A stretch of DNA of 64,000 nucleotides from Janthinobacterium sp. 17J80-10 (GTDB taxonomy: Bacteria; Pseudomonadota; Gammaproteobacteria; Burkholderiales; Burkholderiaceae_D). Below the pieces are notes generated by a model. The model had not been told where the DNA came from, searched no databases, and saw only the letters and a list, made by a program, of their open reading frames with translations. The stretch is from the NCBI RefSeq assembly GCF_004114795.1, contig NZ_CP035311.1, forward strand, positions 3,534,001 to 3,598,000, given 5' to 3'. This document shows positions 28,787 through 37,800 of this stretch, piece by piece. Position 1 is the first letter of the stretch. The number at the start of each line of letters is the position of its first letter. Both the position numbers and the translations under genes were made by a program.

Positions 28787-29494
28787 ATGAAAAAAACCGA
28801 TTTGATTTTCAGCCTGGGGCCCAATTGCAAGAATGCATGGAACATCCGCGATTATTTCAAGGTCGATCGGGCATACCCCTTTGACTGGTGGATTACCCCG
28901 GCAAAGTCGATGCTGAAAATGATCGAAAGCGGATTTGAATTTGACGTCAAGAGAGACGATCTGCATATCACGCCGACCAATGAGCACAACACCGTTTATA
29001 ACTACAAGCTGAATCTGCTCCATCATCATGACTTCACACGCGTATGGGGGGAGCACCCGGGCGTTGTTTTCGAAGTGAGCGATGACGAGATAGAAAAGGT
29101 CAATAGCAAATACAGGCACTTGTTTAAAAGGCTCGCGGACGACCTCGCGCAAGCTGCCCACCCCATTGCTGTCCTTAACTGGAGTTATTCCGGCTGGCCC
29201 AACGAATATAAAGGCATTCCGACCAATGCCGCGTTGAACGGCTTTATGCCACCCGACCAGCTGGCCCGGGAAATCCGGGACAGATTGGGCAAAAAATTGC
29301 GAATTGCCTTTATCGCAATCGGCGAGCCGTTGCACGAAGAACACGAATGGGGCTGTATTGTCCGAAGGCCGGACCTCGGCGAGCGCGAAAACATCAAGGG
29401 CGCTGATTATGCTGAGCCAATACATGTCTTTCGGCAGGCATATGACATGCTGAATTTTTCCCTGGACGACGACTCGCTGCAGGCATCCCGGTAA
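28787..29494 (+). CDS. DUF1796 (putative papain-like cysteine peptidase) protein
   Basis: 235 residues. The opening FSLGPNCKNAWNIRDYF and RAYPFDWWITP are the hallmark of DUF1796 proteins, described as putative cysteine peptidases, with Cys in GPNC as the candidate nucleophile. Found in several capsule and O-antigen loci, where its substrate is unknown. ATG 28787 preferred over TTG 28781. Confidence 0.75.
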   Translation: MKKTDLIFSLGPNCKNAWNIRDYFKVDRAYPFDWWITPAKSMLKMIESGFEFDVKRDDLHITPTNEHNTVYNYKLNLLHHHDFTRVWGEHPGVVFEVSDDEIEKVNSKYRHLFKRLADDLAQAAHPIAVLNWSYSGWPNEYKGIPTNAALNGFMPPDQLAREIRDRLGKKLRIAFIAIGEPLHEEHEWGCIVRRPDLGERENIKGADYAEPIHVFRQAYDMLNFSLDDDSLQASR

Positions 29495-29554
29495 AATAGC
29501 GAGCTGAATTCGATTTTTTCCTTTTCTTTCAATGCTGTGGCACAAGGAGTTTGC

Positions 29555-30346
29555 ATGAGCGCCTGGGATTCCCTTATTTCCAAAATTCGCAGCGACGGTC
29601 ACAAGACACCGGATGCTTCTCGCCCGGCCACAACTGACAGTGATCGCAATGACGCCGGCACCCTGATCGCTGCCGTAGAGCCATTTCTTGACATGGATCT
29701 GACCGCGTTCCGCGCGCAACTCGTTGATGAAACAACCATTGCGCGCCAGCAGATGCTGCTGAAAGAACAATTGGGACCAGCCGATTCGGCAGAATTTATC
29801 GAGCGCCTGATCCGCGCAATGGCAGAGATCAAGGCGGACATCCATTATCTGAAAGCGGCCTATGTCGGCTCTACCCGCTACCAGGAGCCCGAATTCCAGA
29901 TCCGCATGCCGGAGTTGCCCGGCAAGGTAGTTCCCGAAGTGCTGGAAATCGACATGCGCGGCGATATCACCGGCCGCAATTGGTATCACGCCGAGCCGGA
30001 TGGCCGCTGGGCCGGGCCGGAATGCGACAGTTCGTTGCTGCTGCCGGCATTGGGCGCGGGAACGTACGACCTTTCAATCGACATCGTTGACGAAATCACG
30101 GCGGGCATCATCGATGGCATGCAAGCCACCCTGAACAAGCAGCCGGTGGCACTGACGCGGGACGGCCCCGATTTGCCTGCCTCCCTGCAGGCCAGGGTGA
30201 CCATTCCGGCAAGTTATCGTTTTCCGTTCTGGACGCTGAAACTGGAATTTGCCAAGCTGGTTTCTCCTGCCAGCATGGGCAGCGATGATAGCCGCGTGCT
30301 CGCCATCCGCGTGCGCCGCATTCGTTTTGCCAAGGCTGCTGCATGA
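29555..30346 (+). CDS. protein with helical N-terminus and NWYHAE-type beta domain
   Basis: 263 residues, start ATG 29555 with AAGGAG at ideal spacing. The N-terminal ~100 residues are mainly helical. From ~130 there is a beta-rich domain with GRNWYHAEPDGRWAGPE and KLVSPASMGSDDSRVLAIRV, homologous to the C-terminal domain of the 635-residue protein at 13263. No catalytic motif recognised; a polysaccharide-binding or assembly role is inferred. Overlaps the next gene by ATGA. Confidence 0.65.
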   Translation: MSAWDSLISKIRSDGHKTPDASRPATTDSDRNDAGTLIAAVEPFLDMDLTAFRAQLVDETTIARQQMLLKEQLGPADSAEFIERLIRAMAEIKADIHYLKAAYVGSTRYQEPEFQIRMPELPGKVVPEVLEIDMRGDITGRNWYHAEPDGRWAGPECDSSLLLPALGAGTYDLSIDIVDEITAGIIDGMQATLNKQPVALTRDGPDLPASLQARVTIPASYRFPFWTLKLEFAKLVSPASMGSDDSRVLAIRVRRIRFAKAAA

Positions 30347-32619
30347 AAATCCTGTGGATTTCGCCGACGCCGTCGCATCCGCAAAACGCCGGCAACCGTG
30401 CGCATATCCATGCCATGGCGGAGCAGGTGCTGGCCGCCGGCCATCATGTGACATTGCTGCTGTACGGGCAGGAGACTGTGCCGGACGAGGCAAAGCAGGC
30501 GATGCAGTCATTCTGGTCCGATTTTGTCTATGTTCCGCATCGCCTGCGCGAGCGCACAAAGACGCATGGCGACGTATGGGGAATCGACGACTGGTACAAC
30601 GCCGACCTCGAGGCGGCCGTGCGCTTTTTGCTGGGGCAGAATGATTACGATGCGGTCTATTGTGAATATGTATTTTTCAGCAAGGCGCTCACCCTATTCC
30701 CTGAATCCACGCTGAAAATACTGAGTTGCCATGACCGCATGAGCAACCGCGCGCAACTGTTACAAAAGCAGGGAATCGCGCCGGATTTTTTCTACACCAC
30801 GCCCGAACAGGAAAAAATCGCGCTCGATCGTGCCGATATCGTGCTGGCGATCCAGGATGAAGAACGGGCTTTTTTTCAGTCGCTGACCTCGAAGGCCGTC
30901 TTGGAAGTCGGCTACCCGGTAGAAGCCGTCCCCCTGCCCGCCCCCGTCATGACTGGCAAGCTGCGTATCGGTTACCTTGGCTCGAACAATTCGCTCAACA
31001 GGAAGTCCCTGCTTACCTTCCTCGGGCTGGTGCAGAACGACGGCCTGCTGGCGCAGCGTATCGAGGTAGTCGCCGCCGGCACGATTTGCAACAGCCTGGC
31101 CAATACACCGGTTGTTTGCCTGGGCGAAGTGGCGGAGGAGGCAGACTTCTATCGCCAGGTTGACCTCGTGATTAATCCGATGCTGGACGGAACTGGCCTG
31201 AAGATCAAGACATTGTCTGCCATTCGCCATGGGATGCCATTCCTGTCGACGGCAACCGGCAGCAAGGGCATCGCCGTCAGCTTTGCCGAACACGATGCGG
31301 CATCGGTAGAAACCCTGGTGGAGCATGTACGCGCCCTGCTGGATGCCCCGGCGCAACGGCTGGATGCCTTGCGTGCCGAGAGCGTGCGCCTGCTTGCCGC
31401 CTACCAGTCGCGCCAGCGCCAGCAAGTCCGCGACCTGCTGCGCGCCATCGAGACGGGCAGCATTGCCCACATCGGCGCCAAACGCGTGCTGGTCGTCACC
31501 GACGTACCCTTCTGGGAAGCCGCGCTTGGCAACCATATGCGCATCTTTACCATGTGCAAGGAAATCCAGCGCCATGCCGAGCTGACTGTATTTTATTTTG
31601 GCTCCCTGTTCCCGGAACGCGAGGCCCAGATTGCCGCTGCCGGCTTCGCTGGCCAGGTGATCAGCTTCAAGGATTACGAGCAAGCCGCCAAGGACCTCCG
31701 TGAAACCAGCGATTTCCCGCGCCTGCCGGGACTGGAGCGCTGGCGCCACGAGATTTTCTTCAAGTCGCTGCGGGCGTTTCTTTCCTTTGCACCGCAATTC
31801 GACACAGTCGTATTTGAATACATCTGGCTGGCCTACACCCGCGCCGCGCTGCCGTACCAGGCGATCACGGTGCTGGATACGCATGACCTGATGACCATGC
31901 GCGAATACCGTTTCGTGTCACAAGGCTTGCGGCACCATATTTCCCTGACCTTCGGCGAGGAAATGGCACTTTTGGACCGGTTCGATTCGGTGATCGCCAT
32001 CCAGCACGAAGAAGCTGAAATATTGTCGTCGGTGCTGAAAAAAGCGCTGCCAATCTGCTGCCCGCATGGCGTTGACATGCCGGAATGCGGCCCGCCCCGC
32101 GCTACGGCTGACACGCTGATACTTGGTTTTGTCGGTGGTGCCAGCGATGCCAATTTCGCTGCCATTGACTGGTTCCTGCGCCAGGTCTGGCCGGTCATGG
32201 CATCGCTGCCGATTGCGTTGCATGTTTATGGCGCTGTATGCCAGCGCATCGACCAGGCACCGCCGGGCGTGGTTCTGCACGGCAAGGTTGACCGCCTCGA
32301 TAGCGCCTACGCTGGCTGTGACGTCATTATCAACCCCATGATTCATGGCGGCGGCATCAAGATAAAATCTGTCGAAGCGCTCGCTTATGGCAAACCGCTG
32401 GTGGCGTCACCTGAGGGCGCCGTTGGCATCGCTGCGCCCGCTGACTCCGGCGTATTCGTGGCCCGCAACCGCGCCGAATTCATCGACGCGCTGGTGCGCC
32501 TGCTAGCGTTCCCCGAAGAACGGCGCGCCATGGCAAATGCGGCACGGCAGGCCGCCGAAGCGCAATTTTCGTCCGCGCGCTGCTTTGCGCCACTGGTTGA
32601 ACTGATTCAGAGCGTCTGA
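30343..32619 (+). CDS. tandem GT-B glycosyltransferase (two GT4-like modules)
   Basis: 758 residues made of two similar halves. Half one starts KILWISPTPSHPQNAGNR and has LVINPMLDGTGLKIKTLSAI. Half two starts about residue 383 (KRVLVVTDVPFWEAALGNH) and has VIINPMIHGGGIKIKSVEAL. Each half has its own donor-site region, so the enzyme may add two residues or be processive. Overlaps both neighbours (ATGA before, TGATG after). Confidence 0.85.
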   Translation: MKILWISPTPSHPQNAGNRAHIHAMAEQVLAAGHHVTLLLYGQETVPDEAKQAMQSFWSDFVYVPHRLRERTKTHGDVWGIDDWYNADLEAAVRFLLGQNDYDAVYCEYVFFSKALTLFPESTLKILSCHDRMSNRAQLLQKQGIAPDFFYTTPEQEKIALDRADIVLAIQDEERAFFQSLTSKAVLEVGYPVEAVPLPAPVMTGKLRIGYLGSNNSLNRKSLLTFLGLVQNDGLLAQRIEVVAAGTICNSLANTPVVCLGEVAEEADFYRQVDLVINPMLDGTGLKIKTLSAIRHGMPFLSTATGSKGIAVSFAEHDAASVETLVEHVRALLDAPAQRLDALRAESVRLLAAYQSRQRQQVRDLLRAIETGSIAHIGAKRVLVVTDVPFWEAALGNHMRIFTMCKEIQRHAELTVFYFGSLFPEREAQIAAAGFAGQVISFKDYEQAAKDLRETSDFPRLPGLERWRHEIFFKSLRAFLSFAPQFDTVVFEYIWLAYTRAALPYQAITVLDTHDLMTMREYRFVSQGLRHHISLTFGEEMALLDRFDSVIAIQHEEAEILSSVLKKALPICCPHGVDMPECGPPRATADTLILGFVGGASDANFAAIDWFLRQVWPVMASLPIALHVYGAVCQRIDQAPPGVVLHGKVDRLDSAYAGCDVIINPMIHGGGIKIKSVEALAYGKPLVASPEGAVGIAAPADSGVFVARNRAEFIDALVRLLAFPEERRAMANAARQAAEAQFSSARCFAPLVELIQSV

Positions 32620-33707
32620 TGGAAGAAATCAAAAAAATCCTGGTCACCGGCGACTTAATGCGTCAGCTGACGAGCGGTGGTTCCGGGCAAAACGGCAACA
32701 TCCGCTGGCTGTTCAACCTGGTCAGCCCGGCGCTAGAGATGGCAACGAACCTGCCGGTTTCCCCGGTTTATTTTACCGGTGACGACGCCTGCATCGGCAC
32801 ACGCATCTACGCTGTCAATCATGCGCAACCGACATTCTCCAACTGGGTAAAGCTTTACCATATGGATGCGGATGCCCGCACCCTTGCAGTGATTCATGAA
32901 GCATTCGCCGATGCGCTGGTGGTAGCGTTCGAGCTGCCGGAGATTGTCAGAAAAGCCTTCGACAAGCTCGGCATTGCCTATGTGGACCTGACCATTCATC
33001 CTGCTCGCTTCATGGATGACCTGCTGTTCGGCTTGCGCAGCAATATTCCCGGATTACCAGACGCCCTGGCTGGCTGGGTCGTCTACGAGGAAGAGATCCG
33101 CATCGCGGCAGGCATCGCCGCGGCGTCTCTCTCCAAGCTGTCCCGCCTCCCGCAATGCGAGCAGCAGCACAACGTCGCCCTGTTTGCCGGACAAACCAGC
33201 GACGACAAGGTGCTTATCCGCGGCGACAGGCTCATGCGTGCCGATGACTTCATGGACCAGTTCACCGAGCTGAGTGCGATGCATGAAAAAATACTGGTCA
33301 AGCCGCATCCCTATGCCCGCGAAAACAATGTCGTGCTGGCACTGACGCGATTGTTTCCAAATACCGAACTGGTAGAGGCGAATTTTTATCACCTGTTGTC
33401 GCACGACGCGATCAGCAAGGTGTACAGCCTGACTTCAAGCACCTCGATCGAGGCCGCCTACTTCGGCAAGCAGGGCATCCACCTCGCACCCTATCCCTAT
33501 GCGTTTTCCGACGAAAGCGCCTCCGGGGGAACCTACCTGACGATACGCCCCGAGATATTCCTGCCACAATTTTGGGCGGGCATTTTGGGCAAGTCTGGCG
33601 TGGCAACGCAAGTGGTACGCGAAGTCCAGCTGCCGCGCGAGCGCAGCCGCATGCGGCGCAGCCTGCGCAATTTCTGGGGCGCCGATATCTTCGAATCTGT
33701 TTCCTGA
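32619..33707 (+). CDS. capsule biosynthesis protein, GT-B/KpsS-like fold suspected
   Basis: 362 residues, not assigned to a named family. The middle has ILVKPHPYARENN and YSLTSSTSIEAAYFGKQG, resembling the KPHP and S-S-x-x-E-A features of KpsC/KpsS and sialyltransferase-like GT-B folds. The start overlaps the previous stop (TGATG). Possibly a transferase for an acidic sugar; stated as inference. Confidence 0.55.
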   Translation: MEEIKKILVTGDLMRQLTSGGSGQNGNIRWLFNLVSPALEMATNLPVSPVYFTGDDACIGTRIYAVNHAQPTFSNWVKLYHMDADARTLAVIHEAFADALVVAFELPEIVRKAFDKLGIAYVDLTIHPARFMDDLLFGLRSNIPGLPDALAGWVVYEEEIRIAAGIAAASLSKLSRLPQCEQQHNVALFAGQTSDDKVLIRGDRLMRADDFMDQFTELSAMHEKILVKPHPYARENNVVLALTRLFPNTELVEANFYHLLSHDAISKVYSLTSSTSIEAAYFGKQGIHLAPYPYAFSDESASGGTYLTIRPEIFLPQFWAGILGKSGVATQVVREVQLPRERSRMRRSLRNFWGADIFESVS

Positions 33708-33718
33708 GATCCGGCAGC

Positions 33719-34867
33719 GTGAAAAGATTTTTCTCCATCACATTGCTGGCACTGTGCATGCCGCTGCTCGGCCATGCAAATGCCGAGCAGCCCGTCAAAG
33801 AAGCCCAATGCCTGTCCGGGGACGTCGAAGTGAGCGGTCACACAGTGCTGGCGGCGTCATGCCGGCACACTGCGGCGTTGACCATCCGGACGTCCGGCAC
33901 GGTGCTGGACTGCCAGGGCAGCACCGTTGACGGCGAAGGCAAGCGCCCGGTGGGCATTGCCATCGAGTCCGATGGCAAGCCGCTGAAGGGCGTCGTGGTG
34001 CGCAATTGCCTGGTCATCAATGCAAAGTATCATGGCATCAACATTGGCTGGAGCCTGGCGGATCGGGCCAAAAGCGAGCGCCATGCGCGCGATGTCCTGT
34101 ACACGCTGACGCCTGCCGGCACACTGATTGAAAATGTCACGATCAGGAATGCCGGACGCACTGGCCTGTATGTCGATGATTATGTGACGGATACGATTGT
34201 CGATGGCACAACCATCAGTGACTCTGGCGGTGTGGGCATTTACCTGGAACATAGTTCGCGGGGATCCACGATTCGCAACTCCCGCATCATCGGCAATGGC
34301 TTCGTGCTGCGCCGCGAAGGCATTGCGATTGATTCTTCCAGTGGCAACACTGTGCAGAATTCCGTCATCGCCGGCAACGCCATCGGCGGCATTTTTTTGT
34401 ACCGGAACTGTTCCGAGCACCTCGAACAGGATGCAAAGCAGGTACAGCGTTGGCAGAGCACTGACCACAACCTGGTCGAGAACAACCGCATTGCCGGAGG
34501 CAAGGCCGGGGTCTGGATCGCTTCGCGGCAGAGCATGGATACCAGCATGATGGCTTGCGGCAATGGCTACTATGCGGACGGCAAATACACGCTGGACTCT
34601 GCCCGGCATAACCGTGTGTCAAATAATGAAATCGCCGATGCCGAATATGGCGTTCTGATCGAAGACGACGACAATACGGTAGCCAGCAACCGGTTCGTGG
34701 GCATCAGGAAGGTGGCTATCCAGGTCGGCAGCGGGCCGCGTTACCTCTACCTGCACAAGCCGGTCGTTGCAACGCGCATTCAAAAAAACGTATTTATCGG
34801 GCCAGGCGAGACAACTAAATTTGTCAGTGGGAGCGAAAACCCCGCCGGCACAACCAGAGTTGATTGA
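33719..34867 (+). CDS. exported right-handed beta-helix protein
   Basis: 382 residues from GTG 33719. It has a Sec signal peptide: basic KRF, a hydrophobic core, and a likely cut after GHANA. The mature part repeats short beta-helix rungs of the NosD/pectate-lyase type: GTVLDCQGSTVDGEG, LIENVTIRNAGRTGLYV, STIRNSRIIGNG, NTVQNSVIAGNAIGGIFL, NRVSNNEIADAEYGVLI. It could be a capsule lyase, epimerase or binding protein in the periplasm. Catalytic residues are not identifiable. The longer frame upstream overlaps the previous gene and lacks the signal peptide. Confidence 0.75.
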   Translation: MKRFFSITLLALCMPLLGHANAEQPVKEAQCLSGDVEVSGHTVLAASCRHTAALTIRTSGTVLDCQGSTVDGEGKRPVGIAIESDGKPLKGVVVRNCLVINAKYHGINIGWSLADRAKSERHARDVLYTLTPAGTLIENVTIRNAGRTGLYVDDYVTDTIVDGTTISDSGGVGIYLEHSSRGSTIRNSRIIGNGFVLRREGIAIDSSSGNTVQNSVIAGNAIGGIFLYRNCSEHLEQDAKQVQRWQSTDHNLVENNRIAGGKAGVWIASRQSMDTSMMACGNGYYADGKYTLDSARHNRVSNNEIADAEYGVLIEDDDNTVASNRFVGIRKVAIQVGSGPRYLYLHKPVVATRIQKNVFIGPGETTKFVSGSENPAGTTRVD

Positions 34868-34881
34868 AAAGATTACATGCC

Positions 34882-37131
34882 ATGACTATTTCCAGAGACG
34901 CCGTCACATGGGGATTCCGCTTTATCCTCGGCAGGGAGCCGGGTGATGAAGCGGCAATCCACGCCCATATGCAACTAGACGATATAAACCAATTGGTAGA
35001 GGTCTTGCTCATGTCCGAAGAATTCTCGATCAGTAAGCGATTTTCACACCTGTTCAGCCTGAAAAAACCAGCCCAGCGCGCGCTGGTCGAGCGCAAGCAG
35101 GCCGAGTTGAAAGTCCTCATCTTGGGAAATTGCCAGGGCAAGGGATTGGCCCGGCTGCTGCAAGCCATGTCGACCAATGTCACGGCGACGCACCTGGAAT
35201 TGACTGGCGGGATGCTGGCGCAAATACGTTCAGGCGAAGTCGATATCGCAAAAATGGGAGCGGAAAATGATGTGATTCTGTTGCATCCCCATGCCGAATT
35301 CCTGCAATTCATCGAGCAGAAACATCCTGATATTCGCGCCCGGATCAAAATGATCCCAGCCATTAATTTTTCAGCCTTTCATCCTGATCTGGTCTACATC
35401 AAGAACGGACGATCAGGGCATGCACTGGGACCGCTGGGAGAATACCAGTCATCGATTGCCTTTTATGGCTGGCGCAATGGTTTGACGGTGGAAGAGACCA
35501 TCGGCCTGTTTGCCGAGGATGTTTATGCAAAACTGGGATTTTTCGACTACTGGGATTCCGCCAGGGCGTTCCTGCAACATAACGAGCAGCTGACCGGCAT
35601 CCCTCTCGAAAAATCACTGAACAAATGGTCCGCCGGCGGCTGCTGGATGTATTCGGTGAACCATCCGAAATTGCGGGTCCTCGCCGATGTTGCGCGCGCC
35701 ATCCTGGCGCGGGAAGGCATCGATGCGTTGCCGGACGCGGAGCAGTTCGTGCAGGATGATCTGGCCAGCGGTCCTGTGTGGCCGGTGTACCCGGAAATCG
35801 GCAAGCGCCTTGGAATTGGCAACGGCCACTATTTTTTCAAGAAGATCGAGTCCGAATGTGGCAGCGATCGGCCGGTGCAGATGATCGACCTGCCGCAATT
35901 CGTGAAATTGTCGTTTGACGCGTTTTCCGCGTACCGTAAAGCCGATCTGGTATGTGAACGCCTGGATTCCGCACCCTACCAGGAACTTGCCGCGTACCTG
36001 GCCAGCCGCAGGCAGTCGGGCTTTGCGCCACAAGCTGCCGCAGCACCCGCACTTGCCGGGGCAAGCCAAGGCAAGTCCAACCCATATCTTGGCTTGACCA
36101 ACCACCAGTTCTGGCGCCGCGGCGTTGAACGAGTGACCATGAAAGACGTCGACCCGGTGGTTCGCGCGGGTTTTTCGCTCGCGCCGGCGCACAAGGTTGC
36201 CACCGCGGGCAGTTGCTTTGCGCAGCATATCTCGCGCACGCTGCAGAAAAATGGTTTCAATTATTACGTTGCCGAAGATGGCGATGGCCTGGCGACTGAC
36301 GAAACCCTGCGCCGCAATTTCGGCGTGTTTTCGGCGCGCTTCGGCAACCTGTACACCGCGCGCCAACTGCTGCAATTGTTCGATCGCGCCTATGGCGCCT
36401 TTACGCCGCAGGAGGGGCACTGGGTTCGCGAGGATGGCCGGCTGGTCGACCCCTTCCGACCGCAGATCGAACCTGACGGCTTCGCCACGCTGGAGGACCT
36501 CGAGCAATCCAGGCAGGCGCACTTTGCTGCTGTCAGGCGCATGTTCGAGACACTCGACGTGTTCGTCTTCACGCTCGGCCTGACCGAAGCCTGGCGCAGC
36601 AAACAGGACGGTGCGGTATACCCGCTCGCACCGGGTGTCGCAGGCGGTGCTTTTGATACCCGGCTCCACGAGTTCGTCAATTTCGGGGTGGCCGATGTCG
36701 TGGCCGACATGAACGCGTTTATCGGGCGCCTGCAGCGGGTCAACCCCGCCGCGCGCATGATCGTCACCGTTTCGCCGGTGCCGCTGATTGCGACTTATGA
36801 AAATCGCCACGTGCTGGTGGCGACTTCCTACAGCAAGGCTGTCTTGCGCGCCGCTGCCGAGGAAGTATGCAACGCCAACGCGACGATGTGCGAATACTTC
36901 CCTTCTTATGAAATCATCACGGGCAATTACACCAGGGGAGAATATTTTGACAACGACCTGCGGTCGGTGAAGCAGGAAGGCGTCGACCACGTGATGCGCC
37001 TGTTTCTGTTGCATTATTCCACCGGACAGCAGATTAGTACCCACAATGAAAGTCTAATGAGGGAAAATGCGCAGGTAAATGCGATCGTCTGCGATGAAGA
37101 AGCGATCGACCGCGGAGCAAGCGCCAGCTGA
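34882..37131 (+). CDS. WcbI-GSCFA fusion protein
   Basis: 749 residues. A short N-terminal helical segment (FILGREPGDEAA, DUF4214-like) leads into a WcbI-type domain with VLILGNCQGKGLARLLQAM; WcbI is a Burkholderia capsule protein. From about residue 440 a GSCFA-family domain begins (ATAGSCFAQHISRTL) with FTLGLTEAW and TVSPVPL, an SGNH-esterase-like layout. A linker rich in Ala joins them. Predicted to act on acyl groups of the polymer; both families are poorly characterised and the fusion is notable. ATG 34882 chosen over TTG 34864. Confidence 0.8.
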   Translation: MTISRDAVTWGFRFILGREPGDEAAIHAHMQLDDINQLVEVLLMSEEFSISKRFSHLFSLKKPAQRALVERKQAELKVLILGNCQGKGLARLLQAMSTNVTATHLELTGGMLAQIRSGEVDIAKMGAENDVILLHPHAEFLQFIEQKHPDIRARIKMIPAINFSAFHPDLVYIKNGRSGHALGPLGEYQSSIAFYGWRNGLTVEETIGLFAEDVYAKLGFFDYWDSARAFLQHNEQLTGIPLEKSLNKWSAGGCWMYSVNHPKLRVLADVARAILAREGIDALPDAEQFVQDDLASGPVWPVYPEIGKRLGIGNGHYFFKKIESECGSDRPVQMIDLPQFVKLSFDAFSAYRKADLVCERLDSAPYQELAAYLASRRQSGFAPQAAAAPALAGASQGKSNPYLGLTNHQFWRRGVERVTMKDVDPVVRAGFSLAPAHKVATAGSCFAQHISRTLQKNGFNYYVAEDGDGLATDETLRRNFGVFSARFGNLYTARQLLQLFDRAYGAFTPQEGHWVREDGRLVDPFRPQIEPDGFATLEDLEQSRQAHFAAVRRMFETLDVFVFTLGLTEAWRSKQDGAVYPLAPGVAGGAFDTRLHEFVNFGVADVVADMNAFIGRLQRVNPAARMIVTVSPVPLIATYENRHVLVATSYSKAVLRAAAEEVCNANATMCEYFPSYEIITGNYTRGEYFDNDLRSVKQEGVDHVMRLFLLHYSTGQQISTHNESLMRENAQVNAIVCDEEAIDRGASAS

Positions 37132-37152
37132 GAAAGTCGGGAATTTTATGCA

Positions 37153-37761
37153 ATGAACAATTCGACCAACGTCGTGTGGCATCGGGCGAGCGTAACGCGC
37201 GCCCAGCGGCAGGCCCAGAACCTGCATCCAAGCGTGCTATTGTGGTTTACCGGCTTGTCCGGCTCAGGAAAATCGAGCCTGGCCCATGCGGTCGAAGAGA
37301 AGCTGCATGGCCTGCGGTGCCGGACCTTCGTGCTTGACGGCGACAATGTCCGGCATGGTCTCTGCGGCGATCTTGGCTTTTCAAACGCGAATCGCGAAGA
37401 GAATATCCGCCGTGTAGGGGAAGTGGCAAAATTGTTCATCGAGGCCGGCGTGATAACCTTGACCGCCTTTATTTCCCCGTTTGCGGCTGACCGGGAACGT
37501 GTACGCGGCCTTTTTTCGCCGGGCGATTTTATTGAAATCTATTGTCGCTGCTCGCTTGAAACCTGCGAGTCGAGAGATACAAAAGGATTGTATAAGCAGG
37601 CGCATGCCGGGAAAATAGCTGATTTCACGGGGGTTTCATCGCCCTATGAAGCGCCAGCAGCAGCTGAACTTGTTATCGACACTGACCAGCTGGATATTGA
37701 ATCGTCCGTCGCGATGGTATTGAGGTTTTTGCAGAATCGCGGAATCATCCTATCCGATTAA
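37153..37761 (+). CDS. cysC: adenylylsulfate kinase
   Basis: Phosphorylates APS to PAPS. 202 residues, with P-loop [35 protein letters not shown] and [13 protein letters not shown]. No cysD or cysN lies nearby, so it is an orphan copy inside the capsule locus. This suggests that the polymer is sulfated, consistent with the sulfotransferase-like domain at 13263. Confidence 0.93.
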   Translation: MNNSTNVVWHRASVTRAQRQAQNLHPSVLLWFTGLSGSGKSSLAHAVEEKLHGLRCRTFVLDGDNVRHGLCGDLGFSNANREENIRRVGEVAKLFIEAGVITLTAFISPFAADRERVRGLFSPGDFIEIYCRCSLETCESRDTKGLYKQAHAGKIADFTGVSSPYEAPAAAELVIDTDQLDIESSVAMVLRFLQNRGIILSD

Positions 37762-37800
37762 TTTGTCGTAATTGCTGTTTATCAGATCTTTGAAATTTTC

